NCBI GenBank assembly: GCA_050084515.1
Contig: CM114273.1
Location: 32,798,001-32,862,000 of the forward strand
Direction of reading: 5' to 3'
From: Blasia pusilla
Taxonomy: Eukaryota; Marchantiophyta; Marchantiopsida; Blasiales
Length of the DNA stretch: 64,000 nucleotides
Shown here: positions 49,315 to 61,336 of the stretch, piece by piece
Layout of the letters: each line of letters starts with the position of its first letter
Numbering within the stretch: position 1 is the first letter of the stretch
Translations under genes and position numbers: made by a program
The notes under the pieces: generated by a model
Databases searched by the model: none
The model's input: only the letters and a program-made list of their open reading frames with translations
What the model was told of the DNA's origin: nothing

Positions 49315-50460
49315 GGCTCTTCCCCAAGAAGTAGCCTCCAAATGATAACATGTGTATATAGGTTACCTGGTGATCGTTGACTCGGTCAACGGATCACTTG
49401 GGGGAAGTAAAACGCATGTTCTCTATCGGTAGGCTAACGAAGATGTGACAATGTCTACTATAATATTTACTAGTGTTGGTTCAAAATACGAGTGATTGTA
49501 TTCGTTGGGAATGCCATGAGAAGAGTTTTAAAAAGTAAGAGGCACACTCCAATACTAGTGTTTATTTCAAATTTTAGGTAATTATAATGTCGGTTTCATA
49601 TATGAATTTAAATTATGAAACCTTTCTAAACTATAGGACTTTTAAATATAACATCTTAAAATTTGTAGTATATTGTTTAATTACATTAAGTAGTTGTTAT
49701 GCCAATGAGATGCATGGTTTTAAAAACCCCAACATTCTAGTTTTATATATCTTGGATATTTTCAAAATTTTGTGGGTGGAATTTCATTTGAGTATCTTAT
49801 TTGAAAACTTTGTTTTAAATGGGCTTGATAGAAGTAAATTCAAAGTTTGTGGAAGCACCAATTGAATATAAAAAATTCATAACTATCCCTACATACTATA
49901 TTTTGAATATTAAAATTTTGAACCCAAAAAAGTATCACTACTCCAATATTTATTTTAATTGCATATTAATTGGGAAAATATGATATCGTCGTTTCCTTTT
50001 CCTGGGAGTCTCAACCAAGAAAAGAATATCACTTTTTCATCTCAAAATATGTCAAGAATATTTTAATCATATCATATTTGGTAGGGAGAAAGAATATGAT
50101 GATTGTCTTTATATATCTTATATAGATCTCAAAAGTCGTATAGTTTAGAAAGGTTTCATAATTTAAATTCATATATGAAATCGACATTATAATTACCTAA
50201 ACTTTGAAATATACACTAGTATTGGAGTGTTCCTCTTACTTTTTCAAACTCCCCTTATGGCATTCTCAACCAATACGATTATTCACATTTTGAGCCAACA
50301 CCAGTAAACATTATAATAGACATTGTCACAACTTAGTTAGCCTACCGGTAGATAACGTGCATTTTACTTTCCCCAAGTCACTTGTTGACCGAGTAAACCG
50401 TCACAAGGTAACCTATACACACACGTTATTATTTGGAGGCTATTTTTGGGTTTAGAGCAA
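49315..50460. mobile_element. foldback (long inverted repeat) element
   Basis: The left arm (about 49315-49645) and right arm (about 50128-50460) are reverse complements over some 330 bases, with scattered mostly transition differences; by eye well over four in five positions agree. Landmarks shared in mirror order are TAGCCTCCAAAT, GACTCGGTCAAC, GGTAGGCTAAC, GTGACAATGTCTA, CTCCAATACTAGTGT, TAGGTAATTATAATGTCG and GAAACCTTTCTAAACTATA. The 480-base centre carries no transposase but includes a copy of 54 bases from 48515-48568. Arms this long around a short centre fit a foldback or Mutator-like non-autonomous element. No clear target-site duplication was seen. Confidence 0.85.
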
Positions 50461-53060
50461 TTTGTGTAGCGATGTGTATGTGCACAATAACATATACCAA
50501 AAGGATGAAGTCAAACTATCCTTGTCTCATCTAAAATTATTGTTGCTTTTTGCAAATTTGTAGATTACTTTTGTTCTCCCCTTATTACTTGGTTATATAA
50601 TATTAACGTAATAAATTTTATAATATAGGAAATTAAAATCCCACAATTTGGAATAGCTTCCATTGAATAGATCAAAATTTAATATTCTTCATTCCTTCAT
50701 AAGGTGTAACGCACAACATTATGATGATTCAAATATTTTCTCATGTATCTTAAAAATAATTACTACCACACATAATCTATATTGGTTAAAGGTATGACCA
50801 CCTTCTGTTTTTAGATGAGTGCATAATAACTTCTGTTTATGAGGGTTAAGCGGCGGAATGTAATCTACATGTAGGGGGAGCTATGTGTACAAAACTCATA
50901 TAAACATAATTCCTTTCGTTAGTAAAGAAGACTTGAAAAAATACCTTCCCATACTCCTTGAATTTCTTCAATTGGAAAACATTTATTATGAGTTGAAATG
51001 GGAAAACTTTTATGGGGATACAAAAAGAAGGCATATTCCTTTTCATTTTTGTAACTTCCAATTTTTTATTGTTATCATAACTGTTTCATACAACCATGTC
51101 GGAACATTATTTGGAAGAAAATGGGAAGCATTCCACCTTGCCCATATGATCACTATGGAAGGATTTTTTTCAAATAAAATATGTTATATTTCAAAAGCTA
51201 ACATTCATATGTTATTGTTATTTGCTGGTAAATAGAAAGCTTTCTTCCTGTCCGATATACTACCTTAGAAGGGCCTTACAAGAAGCATTCTACTATCAAC
51301 CATAGCCTTATTTGGAGTACTTATACCGAAGTGGGTATCCAGTGTTACAAACCAAATAGGGTGCGAAGGGATTGAAGAGTAAGACGGAGAATATTGAAAG
51401 CATTCTAGTTTTCTGAATCCAAAATATTATACAATATGTATATGGAAAGAATTATAAAAATTATCAACCAACAAAGCTCTCGCGATATGTCTTTCAGAAT
51501 GAGAAGGGTTGCATTCCAACAATATTGTACAGTATTATATAACAATGTCTGTCAAATTTATTTCCTTCATGTTACTAGAACAAAACACAAAGAAAATCCA
51601 TGTAACTATCCATGAGCAATTATTCCATACCTGCTACTTACAGCTATGGACCAACCTTAACAATAATGAATCCAAATAAGAGAAGCAATACTTTATTATA
51701 ATAGAAAAATAAATTCGCATGGGTCATGGTCATATTTAACTCTCATGTCTTCCTTTATATTTGAATGAAGAGTTTCAATGGATAAGCTCCCTCAGCTTTT
51801 TTGGCAAAATATCCAATATGATTTGAGCGTGCAAGAATTCCCATGCACTCCTGTTATCATCTAAATATCGTTGTTGTATAGTAAAATCAGCCAGTGTGTA
51901 AACCCTTCCTCGTTAAGTGTTAGATAGAGTCTTATTTGTATTAAATAAATTAGCTTAGGAAAAGGAAATTCCCATGTTTAAACCTCTTTATGGTGCCTCT
52001 TTTATGGGCCCAACTTTAGGAAAAGAGGTAATAAATAAAAGATGCTAAAGATACATTTTCCACTTAACTTCTACTTCAAAGAACATGTGTCCTTGTCCCA
52101 TCCACCAAGATAACACTATTTTTTTTTTCTTTATCACTTAAGAAGTTACCAAAGATTTTGCAATTTCACTCACACCTTGGAGGTGGCCATGGCAACCCAA
52201 CAAAAATTGTCTTAACTTCACACTCACTTCATGAAATTTCACATCATTTATTCCACAACGTGCACAACTTCCCGATCTATGACCTTGTTAAATTGGTTTC
52301 TCTATTAAGTCTTCCACCAAAAACTGAAGGGGATTGTCGTGCAGCCCAACATCTCTTTCTCCTACGCAAAATTTGGGAGCGCTTCCGCGCTGATTTCTCC
52401 CAATAAAATTTGAAGACCTATCACAAAAAAAACCAGAGAGCTACACGATGCTCCCAAGAGCACAATCATGGAGCAATCCACTCCCATACTCAATTCCTAT
52501 AAAAAAATAGGGCAACGCTTCCGCGTGCCACTCTCCCGTAAGAAAATCAGCAATGCAAAACAGCAAATTGCATCGCTCTTGCCCTCGTAAGCACTCCCAT
52601 GAGCCATGAAGACGAGAACACGGTCCTATTGGCTTCTCAACATCCACTTCTCTAAGCACCATTAATCTGATCGGCCCCCTTGTATGAGGAGAAGCCTATA
52701 TTGATGGTTCCGACTTAGACGTCGAAGGAGTCATAGTAATATGACGTAGGTGGTTTTAGGAGTAGCGTTACTAGGTTTTTCTAACCCTATATTGGATCAA
52801 GGTGCGGGGCACCCTGATGTGTCGCGGGGATTGCAAATTTTTTCTATTAATAGAAAAGAAGAAAAATAGGTAAACACCCTAGTTTTCCCGAGTAGTCAAA
52901 TAGTCGGGAGCCGCAGCGGTAGCGCATTCTCCTATGTCGAGTTATCTCCATGTTCAGGTTCCATCGAAGCTCTTTTGTAAGCGCACAGACGGACTAGGCC
53001 ACTTTGTATTTCTAATTTTTGTAAAAATTTCAGTGATTTTGTCACTTTCTATTTTCTCAA
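50461..53060. other. AT-rich region, no gene seen
   Basis: Mostly AT-rich. Positions 50463-50489 (TGTGTAGCGATGTGTATG and on) resemble the LTR-like sequence at 35921-35960 read inverted. Short open frames at 50885-51235 and 52158-52406 show no recognisable family. A run of T at about 52121-52130 and a possible SINE-like head near 52908 were not strong enough to annotate. Confidence 0.4.
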
Positions 53061-53069
53061 AGGTCATGC

Positions 53070-53650
53070 ACCAAACAGAGATCACTAGTGAGCTCCTCCA
53101 TTATAGCTCTCTCACTCTTGCATTCTCTCTTTGTAAATCAAGTAGGTCTCACATCACCATCTCACACCAAGCTCTCCATGGTGTGCACTCTTGCATGTCT
53201 CTCTCAATTTCAAATCCAACTCACTCTCCTAATGAGAGTCTTGGATTACACTCACAAGGTAAGGGACCATAGCTCGGCCGCCTGATGTCAAGAGGTTCAA
53301 CAAAGAGAGAATGAGCTCTCCAGCTCTCTCTCCTTAAGGTATACCCCTCCCCTCTCCCAAGCTCTCTCCATGGTAACCTATGCTCCCAAGTCACCTCCTT
53401 GGTTCTTGACCTGATGTAGGAGGTCAAGATCCACTTCCCAAAATAGGAAGTTGACCATATACTCAAAATGGTATTGATCTAAAATAGTACATTCATCAAT
53501 ATGGCTCCAAATAAGCCGAAACAAAAGTGAAACCTGCTCTTTGAGGTTTCAGGAGGCCTCTGCAGGTCATCCTCAACCTTCTAAGCATGTCCTCCACTAC
53601 TCGCAAAGGCTCTCTACTAGATCTCACCGATCTATCCTAAAAGACGTGAC
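53070..53650. repeat. LTR-like repeat matching 36045-36562
   Basis: Closely matches 36045-36562 in the same direction. Shared blocks include CACTCACAAGG-AAGGGACCATAGCTC, AGAGAGAATGAGCTCTC, CACCTCCTTGG-TCTTGACC, TGATGTAGGAGGTCAAG and AGGCTCTCTACTAGATCTCA. It stands alone, without recognisable retrotransposon coding sequence beside it, so it looks like a solo LTR or an LTR fragment. Confidence 0.68.
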
Positions 53651-54760
53651 ACCGGCTACCAAGTCCGCTCCCACCGCTTTTGTGCAAAAAAGGCAAGTGA
53701 GAACCCAAGTCAACCATTGTAAAGCAAACCATGGCGACTACAATAAAGGCTAAGAAATCGACCCAAGGAAAGGGGAAGAGTATCTCTTGAGTCATATGAT
53801 CGCATAAAAATTATGGTGTAAAGGCCCTAGATGCAGAGCTTTTAAAGAACTCCCCTTTGTCTCCTATGTCTCAAGAGGATTGCATCCGCTTAAGTGCTTG
53901 GAGAAAGTCGCATCTAGATGTTTGCCCTCCTTGGGGCACTAAATAAAATCCCTTAGATGTTATAGACTCCAGGGATGCGTGTAAGGATTCTCTTCACATT
54001 GGAGGAGAAGCTTCAGGATTAGACACGGGTTACTTCCCGAGGCATGTGGAGGGTTGCAACAAAACCAAGGATATCATAATAGAACCAGAAGGATCCCTAC
54101 AACACCAACGCAAGATATCCAACAAAAAAGAGTACAAGGGTGAAGCCTCATCTGCAAAGAAACGGCTTAAAACACCTGTACAACCATCCAAAGTTGAATC
54201 CCTAGTCTCCACTGGTTTGGGAGCCAAGTCACAGCCACATGCAGCTAAGGTGAATCAAAAAATGCGCAAGCGTGATGGCGTGGTAGTCAATGGGCACATA
54301 GTTTTGTGATCGCCGACTCTGGTCTACACAATGTAAGGTTGACCAGCTTAATGAAATATTATTGCGGAAATCCTATCATGGACTATGGTGATGTGTTTAA
54401 AATTTGTGTTTATAAGTACTCAACTTGAGTACTTTAGTCTCATTGCAGATCCCGAATAGAAATTCAGTCTCTATGCGAACCCCAAATAGCATCCCATCTG
54501 CGCTTATCTTGAATGTCGCCAAATTCAAGACAATCTATATTGTAAAACTCACGGCGGTATGAATAAATCAAAAAAGAAAATAAGATACCCAACAAACCCT
54601 AACTGCGTGAGTGCTATGGCAAGGCCCATCTAGGCATGGGAAGCCATGGCAATAGGAGTATAAGAGTTCCCACAAATCATGACACCACTAATCAGGCTAA
54701 TATACCCCTCAATACACATCCCTAGACTTGTCTAACCCATGTCCGGTGTCAAGGTAGATG
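53651..54760. other. weak open frames, no gene recognised
   Basis: A plus-strand open frame at 54046-54309 encodes a Lys-rich 87-residue stretch without recognisable domains; similar frames precede it. It may be a remnant of a transposon ORF, but nothing specific supports a name. Confidence 0.35.
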
Positions 54761-54764
54761 AGGC

Positions 54765-55580
54765 GTAGGGGGAGATAGTATCAAGGCCTTAGAGGGGTCT
54801 TTTACTTTCCTATTTTGAGAGGTCATATCTGACTTGCTTTTAGGAGGTGACCTACAAGTATAGGTCACCCTTCCCTTTATGAGGAGTGGAAACCTTGGAG
54901 AGGTTGATCTTCCCAACCATGTATGGCTCCACTTGGACTGATAGGGTCGTGGGTTAGTTGGTAGTTGGTCTCATGAGGGGACCACATGTGTAGTTGTTAG
55001 GGAGCTAGTGTGTGTACTACAGGTTGGTGGTGACCTGCTATAAGGGAGATGACATGTGTGTATAGGTCACCCATGGAGGCGCCCATGGGGTATACCTCGG
55101 ATGAAGCTTATTTGAAGCTCATCTTCTTAGGTTTGCAGACCCTTGTTGGGATCCGTTGATACAGTGCGGCTTGCATGTATTGAGCTTGGATTCTCTCTTA
55201 AAGAGTGGGCTAGGAGCCATCAATAAGGAAGATCAAAAATATTTTGGGAGTCCTTGTGTACACTTTCTCTTGTTGTTACATCAGTGCGTATTTGATTCAC
55301 GTATATGGCTGTTTGGATGAAGCACGGTTGATTGCACATTGCATCAGAGTTTACATTGCATATTCAACTTTATATTGGGGTTCTCTAGTCGTTCATGTGT
55401 AGAGATGTTAGGATTCATAGGTAGATGGATCTTAGACATGTGTGTGCATGACAACCGATGTATGTTGGCAGCAATGTGTGTTCGCACAACACCGGTCACT
55501 ATATTTAAATTCCAGAAGAGCAGCGAGTATGGATGTCCATATGAGGATGTGAGTGAAGGTTGTCATATCTTAGTTTGATG
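54765..55580 (+). repeat. LTR-like repeat of a related family, plus orientation
   Basis: The right part (about 55440-55500: CCGATGTATGTTGGCAGCAATGTGTG, then CGCACAACACCGGTCAC) resembles, inverted, 35915-35960 of the LTR region at 36 kb. Internal direct pieces such as GTGACCT-C-AGTATAGGTCACCC (near 54845-54870) and GGTGACCTGCTATAAGGGAG (near 55031) recur. The boundaries are guesses. Confidence 0.4.
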
Positions 55581-55719
55581 TAGGTAGAGTTCTATTGCGT
55601 CGACGACATAGAGAGTCTGCGGGTTGTTTGGATGTAACTTCGTCCTGAGATGTCGGATGAGGTTGGCGATAGGTGTGTTGTGTCGGGAATGTCGTTTATG
55701 GCGATTTCCCTATTTTGAT

Positions 55720-55815
55720 TTTAGGCTATCAGGTGACCCATTGAACAAGTCAACGGTCACCCGATAACATGTGCACGCAGGTTACCGTTTGGAGGGCTAT
55801 TTTTGGGGGAAGAGC
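55720..55815. repeat. segment related to the foldback-element arms
   Basis: GATAACATGTGCACGCAGGTTACC, followed by GTTTGGAGGGCTATTTTTGG and GGAAGAGC, matches the outer parts of both arms at 49.3 and 50.4 kb, with the central 24 bases inverted relative to the flanks when compared with the right arm. It may mark another element of the same family whose partner arm was not found. Confidence 0.5.
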
Positions 55816-57981
55816 TTTTTGTGTCGCAAACCTCATAACCAAAAAACACCAAATAGGCGCCAAGCAAAACATTAGAACTCAAGTGAACTCACGCTGTGAG
55901 GTTTGCGCTTTGGAGAGGCGTTTGGAAAGGTCTCTTGGAAAAGTCCAAGAGACAAAACGCGGAAGAGAGTTGTGGGTTTCATGCGTTAGTGGTCGCGACT
56001 AGAAAACCTAGACCAAACGCGAGCCAAGACTTGAGATGAGTTGAGTCTTGGGAGGTTGGTTGCCAAAGAGGTGAGAACCAGTTTGGAACACGACTAGCGT
56101 TTGGGAGAATTTGACTGTGTTTAGGACCATAACGTTGAGCTCCAAGATGCATTTGGGACAAGTAAGGGCGCGTTGGAAAGCTTATCTTGAGACTCTTCTA
56201 ATGCACCAAATATCTCAGCAAATTCATAAGTACAGACTGCGATATTGGCCGAAAACAACTGAGAGAGCAATCGGGTTGAGGGCCAATTTGAGAGGCCCGG
56301 GTGTCTTTCCCTAAATGTAGGGGCCCCTCGGAGATCCCCACAAGTACTAGTAAGGGAGGAGGCGCTCCGAGATGTCTCGGAACATGAATCCCCACTTAGG
56401 GCGCCAAACGGTGTTTTAGAGGCACGGGATGGAAAGGAAGTTAGGCATTGGAACCCAAAACCCAAACCTGATCGAAGGGAGTGGACTTTGTACGCCACAC
56501 TTGGATTCCAACCCGAGATTCACTTCATGCGAGTTTTGGTGAGGAACTCATTGGATGTCCATCGGAAAGTTGGAACCGCCAGGCGTGAAATGCCATTTCA
56601 TGTTCCTGAACCGACTAGAAAGTCTGTCCCAAGTCTTTCGAGACCTGCTCGTGTTGTAAATCGCAAAACTAGGAAGGTTGAGCTTGATGAGAGTCTGAGA
56701 CGAGCACTCGGAAAGTTAGCCCGCTAATTGATCCAAGACCCGACTAACTAGAGTGCGTGTTTTGATGCAGATCAGCGTTGAGAGCGTGACCTTCTGAACG
56801 CACGCTTCCGCAACAAACAAGATTAACGTTCAAGGAGAGTAGGCGTACGACAATTTGGCTCTTCCCAAGGGTATAAGCGTGAGAGAGATGGCTTTCTCAA
56901 ACCATATTTCTCATGTTGAGCCTTAGGAGTGCCTCTCTTGCATAGACGTGTGTGGGTATGTAGGAGTAGGGTGCTAGCGTCCGGATTCCCTCGTAGTAGA
57001 GGGTGGATGTGGTTCGATATGCCGATGTGGATTCACGAGTGGACCGAGTAAACCATTCTTAGTACTCTTGATTTTACATGAGAAATATGCGAGGGGGCAG
57101 GAAATTCGTTGTTTACAAGTAGGCAAGCGAGTTGCTTGGGTCGGGAGCCCCTGGAGACGCTGGTTGGCGTTTGTATTGTCATTTTCTCAATTCAAGAGGT
57201 CATGCGCGGACGTGCTGCTTATTTTCCCCTGATTTTTGCTGGTAGCGGATTGGTGTATGGCAGTAACGGTGTAGCGGCAAGGGCGATTGGATGAAGCGTG
57301 GAGTGTAGTGTTGACGGGTGAGTGGCGCGCGTGGGGAAAGAGAAGAGAAGAGCATTTTAGGGCGTGCAGCTGTTGGGAGACTGTCAAGTAAGGACGGCTG
57401 GGTGGGTGCTAGGGCGCAAGAGGGTGGCTTTAGGCCACTTCGTAAGGCAGGTAGGTCACGACAGGATTAGATAAGAGGTAAGCCCAAGGAAGGAGGAGAC
57501 GCGTGCCACGGGGAGTTGGGTGTGCGTAGGCCAAGGGCCATCCGCATAGGCGCGCGGGCCAAGGCCTCCGGCCCCCCCTCCTCGTGCGGCAATTAAGTTT
57601 GGGTCAGAGGGCGTCCGAGTAGAGGGAAGAGTAGGGTCGCATCCATAGGGACGCGTGCCCAAGTAAGTCGAGTGACTCGAGTCTCCGGAGTTTGCAAGGC
57701 AAGGAAGGAGCTGGGACTCTGGGAGCAGGGCTCGGACAGTTATTTTTAGTATGTCAGTTTTTTACCGGGACTATTTGAATCATTTAGGTTTTCTGAAATA
57801 TGCCCCACCAACCCCTAAAAGTTTTTACCTTGTCAGTTTTTGCCCAATATTTTTTCCCTTCTCAGGCTATTTCTTGCATGTAATTTAAATCACCGATTTT
57901 TATGGGCTTGAAATGGCATGCCGATTTTTTTTGTCGATTTTCTACCTTTCAGTTTAGTTTAGTTATTATGAAAGTCCCGGT
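55816..57981. other. no gene recognised
   Basis: GC-moderate sequence with several open frames, for example 56488-56727 on the plus strand, but none with a recognisable family. A GC-rich patch lies near 57490-57600 and T-rich sequence at 57730-57960. Confidence 0.4.
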
Positions 57982-58165
57982 AGCCTTCTCGGCTCACCTC
58001 CTCATTTTTACCTGGCTGAGTTGAACCAGAATTCCCCCTCCCAATTGGGGCGGAGGTGCTAAGAACCCTTCTTAGCCTTCCGGCTCACCTCCTCATTACC
58101 TCTGGTGGAGTTGAACAAGAATTCCCCCTAGGTTGGGGGCGAGAGGTGCTAAGAACCCTTCCTAC
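57982..58165. repeat. two tandem units of about 92 bp beside the hAT remnant
   Basis: AGCCTTC(T)CGGCTCACCTCCTCATT starts at 57982 and again at 58074. Each unit contains a small palindrome (CCCCCTCCCAATTGGGGCGG and CCCCCTAGGTTGGGGG) and ends GAGGTGCTAAGAACCCTTC. Their position at the 3' side of the hAT transposase remnant suggests subterminal repeats of that transposon; this is inference. Confidence 0.75.
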
Positions 58166-60330
58166 AAGGAGTATTCATAAAATGAACTTTCTTTGTAGGA
58201 GGGTTTGACTCTGAAAATAAATAACTAGTAAAAGCATTTGCAAAATGAAATGAAGTCATAGAGAAACTAGGATGAAAGGTCAGGGTTAAGCTCACCTTCC
58301 TCAACAGCTTCAAGTTCAACGGGAGGAACAATGTACAACTCTGGATTAGCATATACAAATCTGTATTCCTTTGATTGTTTCCATGTGTCCATAGCAGAAA
58401 TGAGGACCTTATCCACATCAAAATTCTCCTTTGGACCCTCCATGTTAACCTCAAAGAAAGCTTCCAAGTGATAAGAGGTTAAGCTATTTCTTAACCTATT
58501 CTTAATGACATTTCAATGCTAAAAGCTCTCTCACATGATCTTTGTTGATACACATTGGACTCTAGCTATATCACCTAAAATACAGAGATTAGCATACTTA
58601 GCCTTCAGGATCGGACTACCACTTACCATACACCATAAGTCCTTGAAGGACTTCTCCTTCCATTCTGTCATGGCCTGAATCTTGAAGGCCAAGAATTCAT
58701 TCTTGAGGGCTGCACCATCTAGAATAGGCTTTTTCACCCTGCCATGCAAGGTTTTTTCCTGTCCATAGAAAGAGCTCAACATTTCCAAGTCTCTCACACC
58801 CCAATCTCTTAAACTAGATATGGTAGAAGGCATTTGGGATGGATTGAGGATCTTAAAACCTCCAATGATGTTATTGTCTTCAAACCTTTCTTGCAAAGCT
58901 ACACATATGGCCTCAAGCAAAATTCCTCTGGAAAAAAACAGCTTCTTCTAAATCCTTTCTGTCACATCCCTATCCATTTGGATTGAATGAAAGAAAGAAC
59001 CCCTTATCTCTGATTGCAAGCTACAGATATCCATCACTAGGACCATAGTTCGGAAGGAGATGAAAACCGCTAGATTGAGAAATGAGATAGGCATTCATAT
59101 CTACACTTTCATGTACATAATTCATTCTAACATGTGCTATCTCAGTCTGAACAATAGAAGCAACGCTAGATATATCAACAAACTTCATCTGGAATAACTT
59201 GCTCAACATTGCCATAGAATGAAGGATGTCAGCCAGAAAGTATAAAATGTAAATCATTTTGAAGGACTTTAACCTCTTTAGAAGATGTGAAGCTACCCCA
59301 TCATCTTCCCTCGGATTCACTGCAGAGAAGTAGACCATGACCGATTCTAAACTATCACATAAAGAGGTAATGGCTTGCCACCTGCTAAGCCATCTGACCT
59401 TCTGATACCGTTTCATGACTTTCCTAGAATCGTGTAGCTCCTCTTGTAGAGAAGAGAGACCAGACTTCCTCTTAGAACTCTTCTTGAAATAAAATGCAAC
59501 AGAATTCAAAATGTTATCAACCTCATCACTAAGTTCCTTGCACTGGGCTCTTTTTTGTCTTTGCAAGAGCAGACTAAGTTTGTCCGGTGTGCCACACAAT
59601 GGACGCTTGTCATGTAAGGGTTAACATTCCTCTTCAACGGGCACTTACCCCATTCCTACTACCTACCATAGTGTTGGCCCCATCGGACCCAAAACCAACC
59701 ATCTTCTCAAAATTCAATTCCCATTCCTAAGTAAGGATACTAAACAATGAAATGGACTCGGCATCCTTGTTCTCAACCTTGATCAATCCTAAGAAGGAGG
59801 TGCACACTTGACCTTCATCAAGGTAAGTGACAAAGGCAACGAGGTGTCTATATCTTGATATGTCGGTGGATTCATCTACCATTATTCCGTAAAGGGACTA
59901 AGTCTAACCCTAGCTAGAAGCAATCTTTGAATTACCAAACTAATACATGTTATCATATGTGCACATGTCTTGTCATCCCGATACATCGATTTTGTGAGCA
60001 TCATAGATCCAGATTTGAGTAATGTACTGAGAGACCAGGGAATGAGGAAAATGCAATATTATACTTAGCCATGAAGTATGCTCCTCGAAAAAGATTAAGC
60101 ACCGCTAAATCACGTTTCTATTGGTGCTTGCAATAGCTTTCAGAGAGTTTTTCTACCACTATCTTTGAGCCCAAGCCGACTTTTTTATGTTCCTTGGATT
60201 TACCATGGTCTGTGAAGGCAAAAATCTTCACATTGATGGCTCGGATGTGGCAAATACTGATTTCCCTCGACTCCTTGCACACTTTCTGAATACCCTCCCG
60301 TGTGAGGCTCAAATTGAATCCATTCAAAAG
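58166..60330 (-). pseudogene. hAT-type transposase remnant (DUF4371 / ZMYM1-like)
   Basis: In minus-strand order: a block with AFTDHGKSKEHKKV (60327-60118) typical of the N-terminal TTF-type zinc-finger region; a DUF4371-like RNase H fold part, MVDESTDISRYRHLVAFVTY (about 59883), then KMVGFGSDGANTM (about 59690-59650) and VHCVAHR (about 59600); the middle part with VRWLSRWQAI (59599-59021); and the C-terminal part (58920-58531 and 58467-58267), in which VQCVSTK...ESF and IKNRLRNSL match the hAT dimerisation region. At least three frame changes (near 59585, 58950 and 58500) and stops inside the dimerisation motif make it inactive. Related proteins have been domesticated in some hosts, but this copy is broken. 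Confidence 0.85.
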
Positions 60331-61336
60331 CTTGATACCAAGAGTCTTTCCAAAGCCTGTTGTTCTCTTCTATCTTTGAAGAGGCAAGATCTGAAGGAGA
60401 ATCTATCTCCTCACATGAGTTGGTCTCTCTGCTGGTTCACTAATGATCCTCTTCATAAACCCCATATCGGTGAAGGGATTTTTGTCTCTTACCCCTACAT
60501 GCATTGTTGGCTGAAATATCCTCCATAAGGAACTTTGAGAGTTCACTACTTTGAAACCCTTTGTAAAGGGTTTAGGCTCAAACGGTTTCAAGGGTTTCTG
60601 ATTCTGAGAACCAATGAAAGGCTCCCAAAACTTCAACAAAGAGCGAGAGAGAGAGAGAGATACAAGAGTGCAACGAAAACCCAAGTCCCTGACCCCTACT
60701 CCCTCGGGCCCCAACTCCCTAACTCCTGAGAGAATACAGGAAAATAAGCGAGTGGCGATTAGGAGGAGAATGCGGTGTGTCGGGTCTCCCAACTCTCTCC
60801 GAGTCCCAAAACCTGAGTCCTAATAGCGGGGATGAGGCTTGGATGAGCGTCCGAGACTCGAGTGAGTTACAACTGTCCAACTCCCGGAAGTCGATGAGAC
60901 GGCCGATTTCGTCGATTTCTTCCACTTTTTCACCTACGGTGCGGTGGTGCAAGCTTTACAAGCAAGCAAAGACATGGAGCGGCGTGAATTAGCGATCGAG
61001 CGGCGAGCAATATCTGACATTGAGCGAATATAATAAGAATCGAGCAATCAAGCAAACAAGGCGCCCAAGACAAGAGAGTAAGCAAATATCAACCCACGAC
61101 CATTCAGATTCGGGGAGGAGAGAGCGAGAAATGAGTTGCAACTCATAAAATGCTTCGAGCACAATCGACCCCTACTCCCTCGATCTAAATGTAAAAACTA
61201 ATCTTCTAAAAATTACTTGTCCGAGCCCGATGAGGATGCGAAGAGGTACGGTGAGGCCTTTATTCTCTTTTCGCGCCGGGTGAGTTGTGCTTCCGGAGGA
61301 GGCATGGATTGAAGGTCACCGAAGCGTGCAAAGCGT
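60331..61336. other. no gene seen; short (GA)n
   Basis: GC rises to the right. A short GA run lies at 60644-60662. Overlapping open frames on both strands have no recognisable family. Confidence 0.4.

Noticed and set aside
50885-51235. 116-residue plus-strand open frame
   Set aside because: AT-rich and isolated, with no family resemblance; likely chance.
52905-52980. tRNA-derived SINE head (GCAGCGGTAGCGCATTCTCC and a later AGGTTCCATCG)
   Set aside because: It only loosely resembles A and B boxes; no cloverleaf, tail or target duplication could be shown.
56121-56727. Open frames on both strands at 56.1-56.7 kb as a gene
   Set aside because: No motif, no splice pattern and overlapping frames on opposite strands; cannot be supported.
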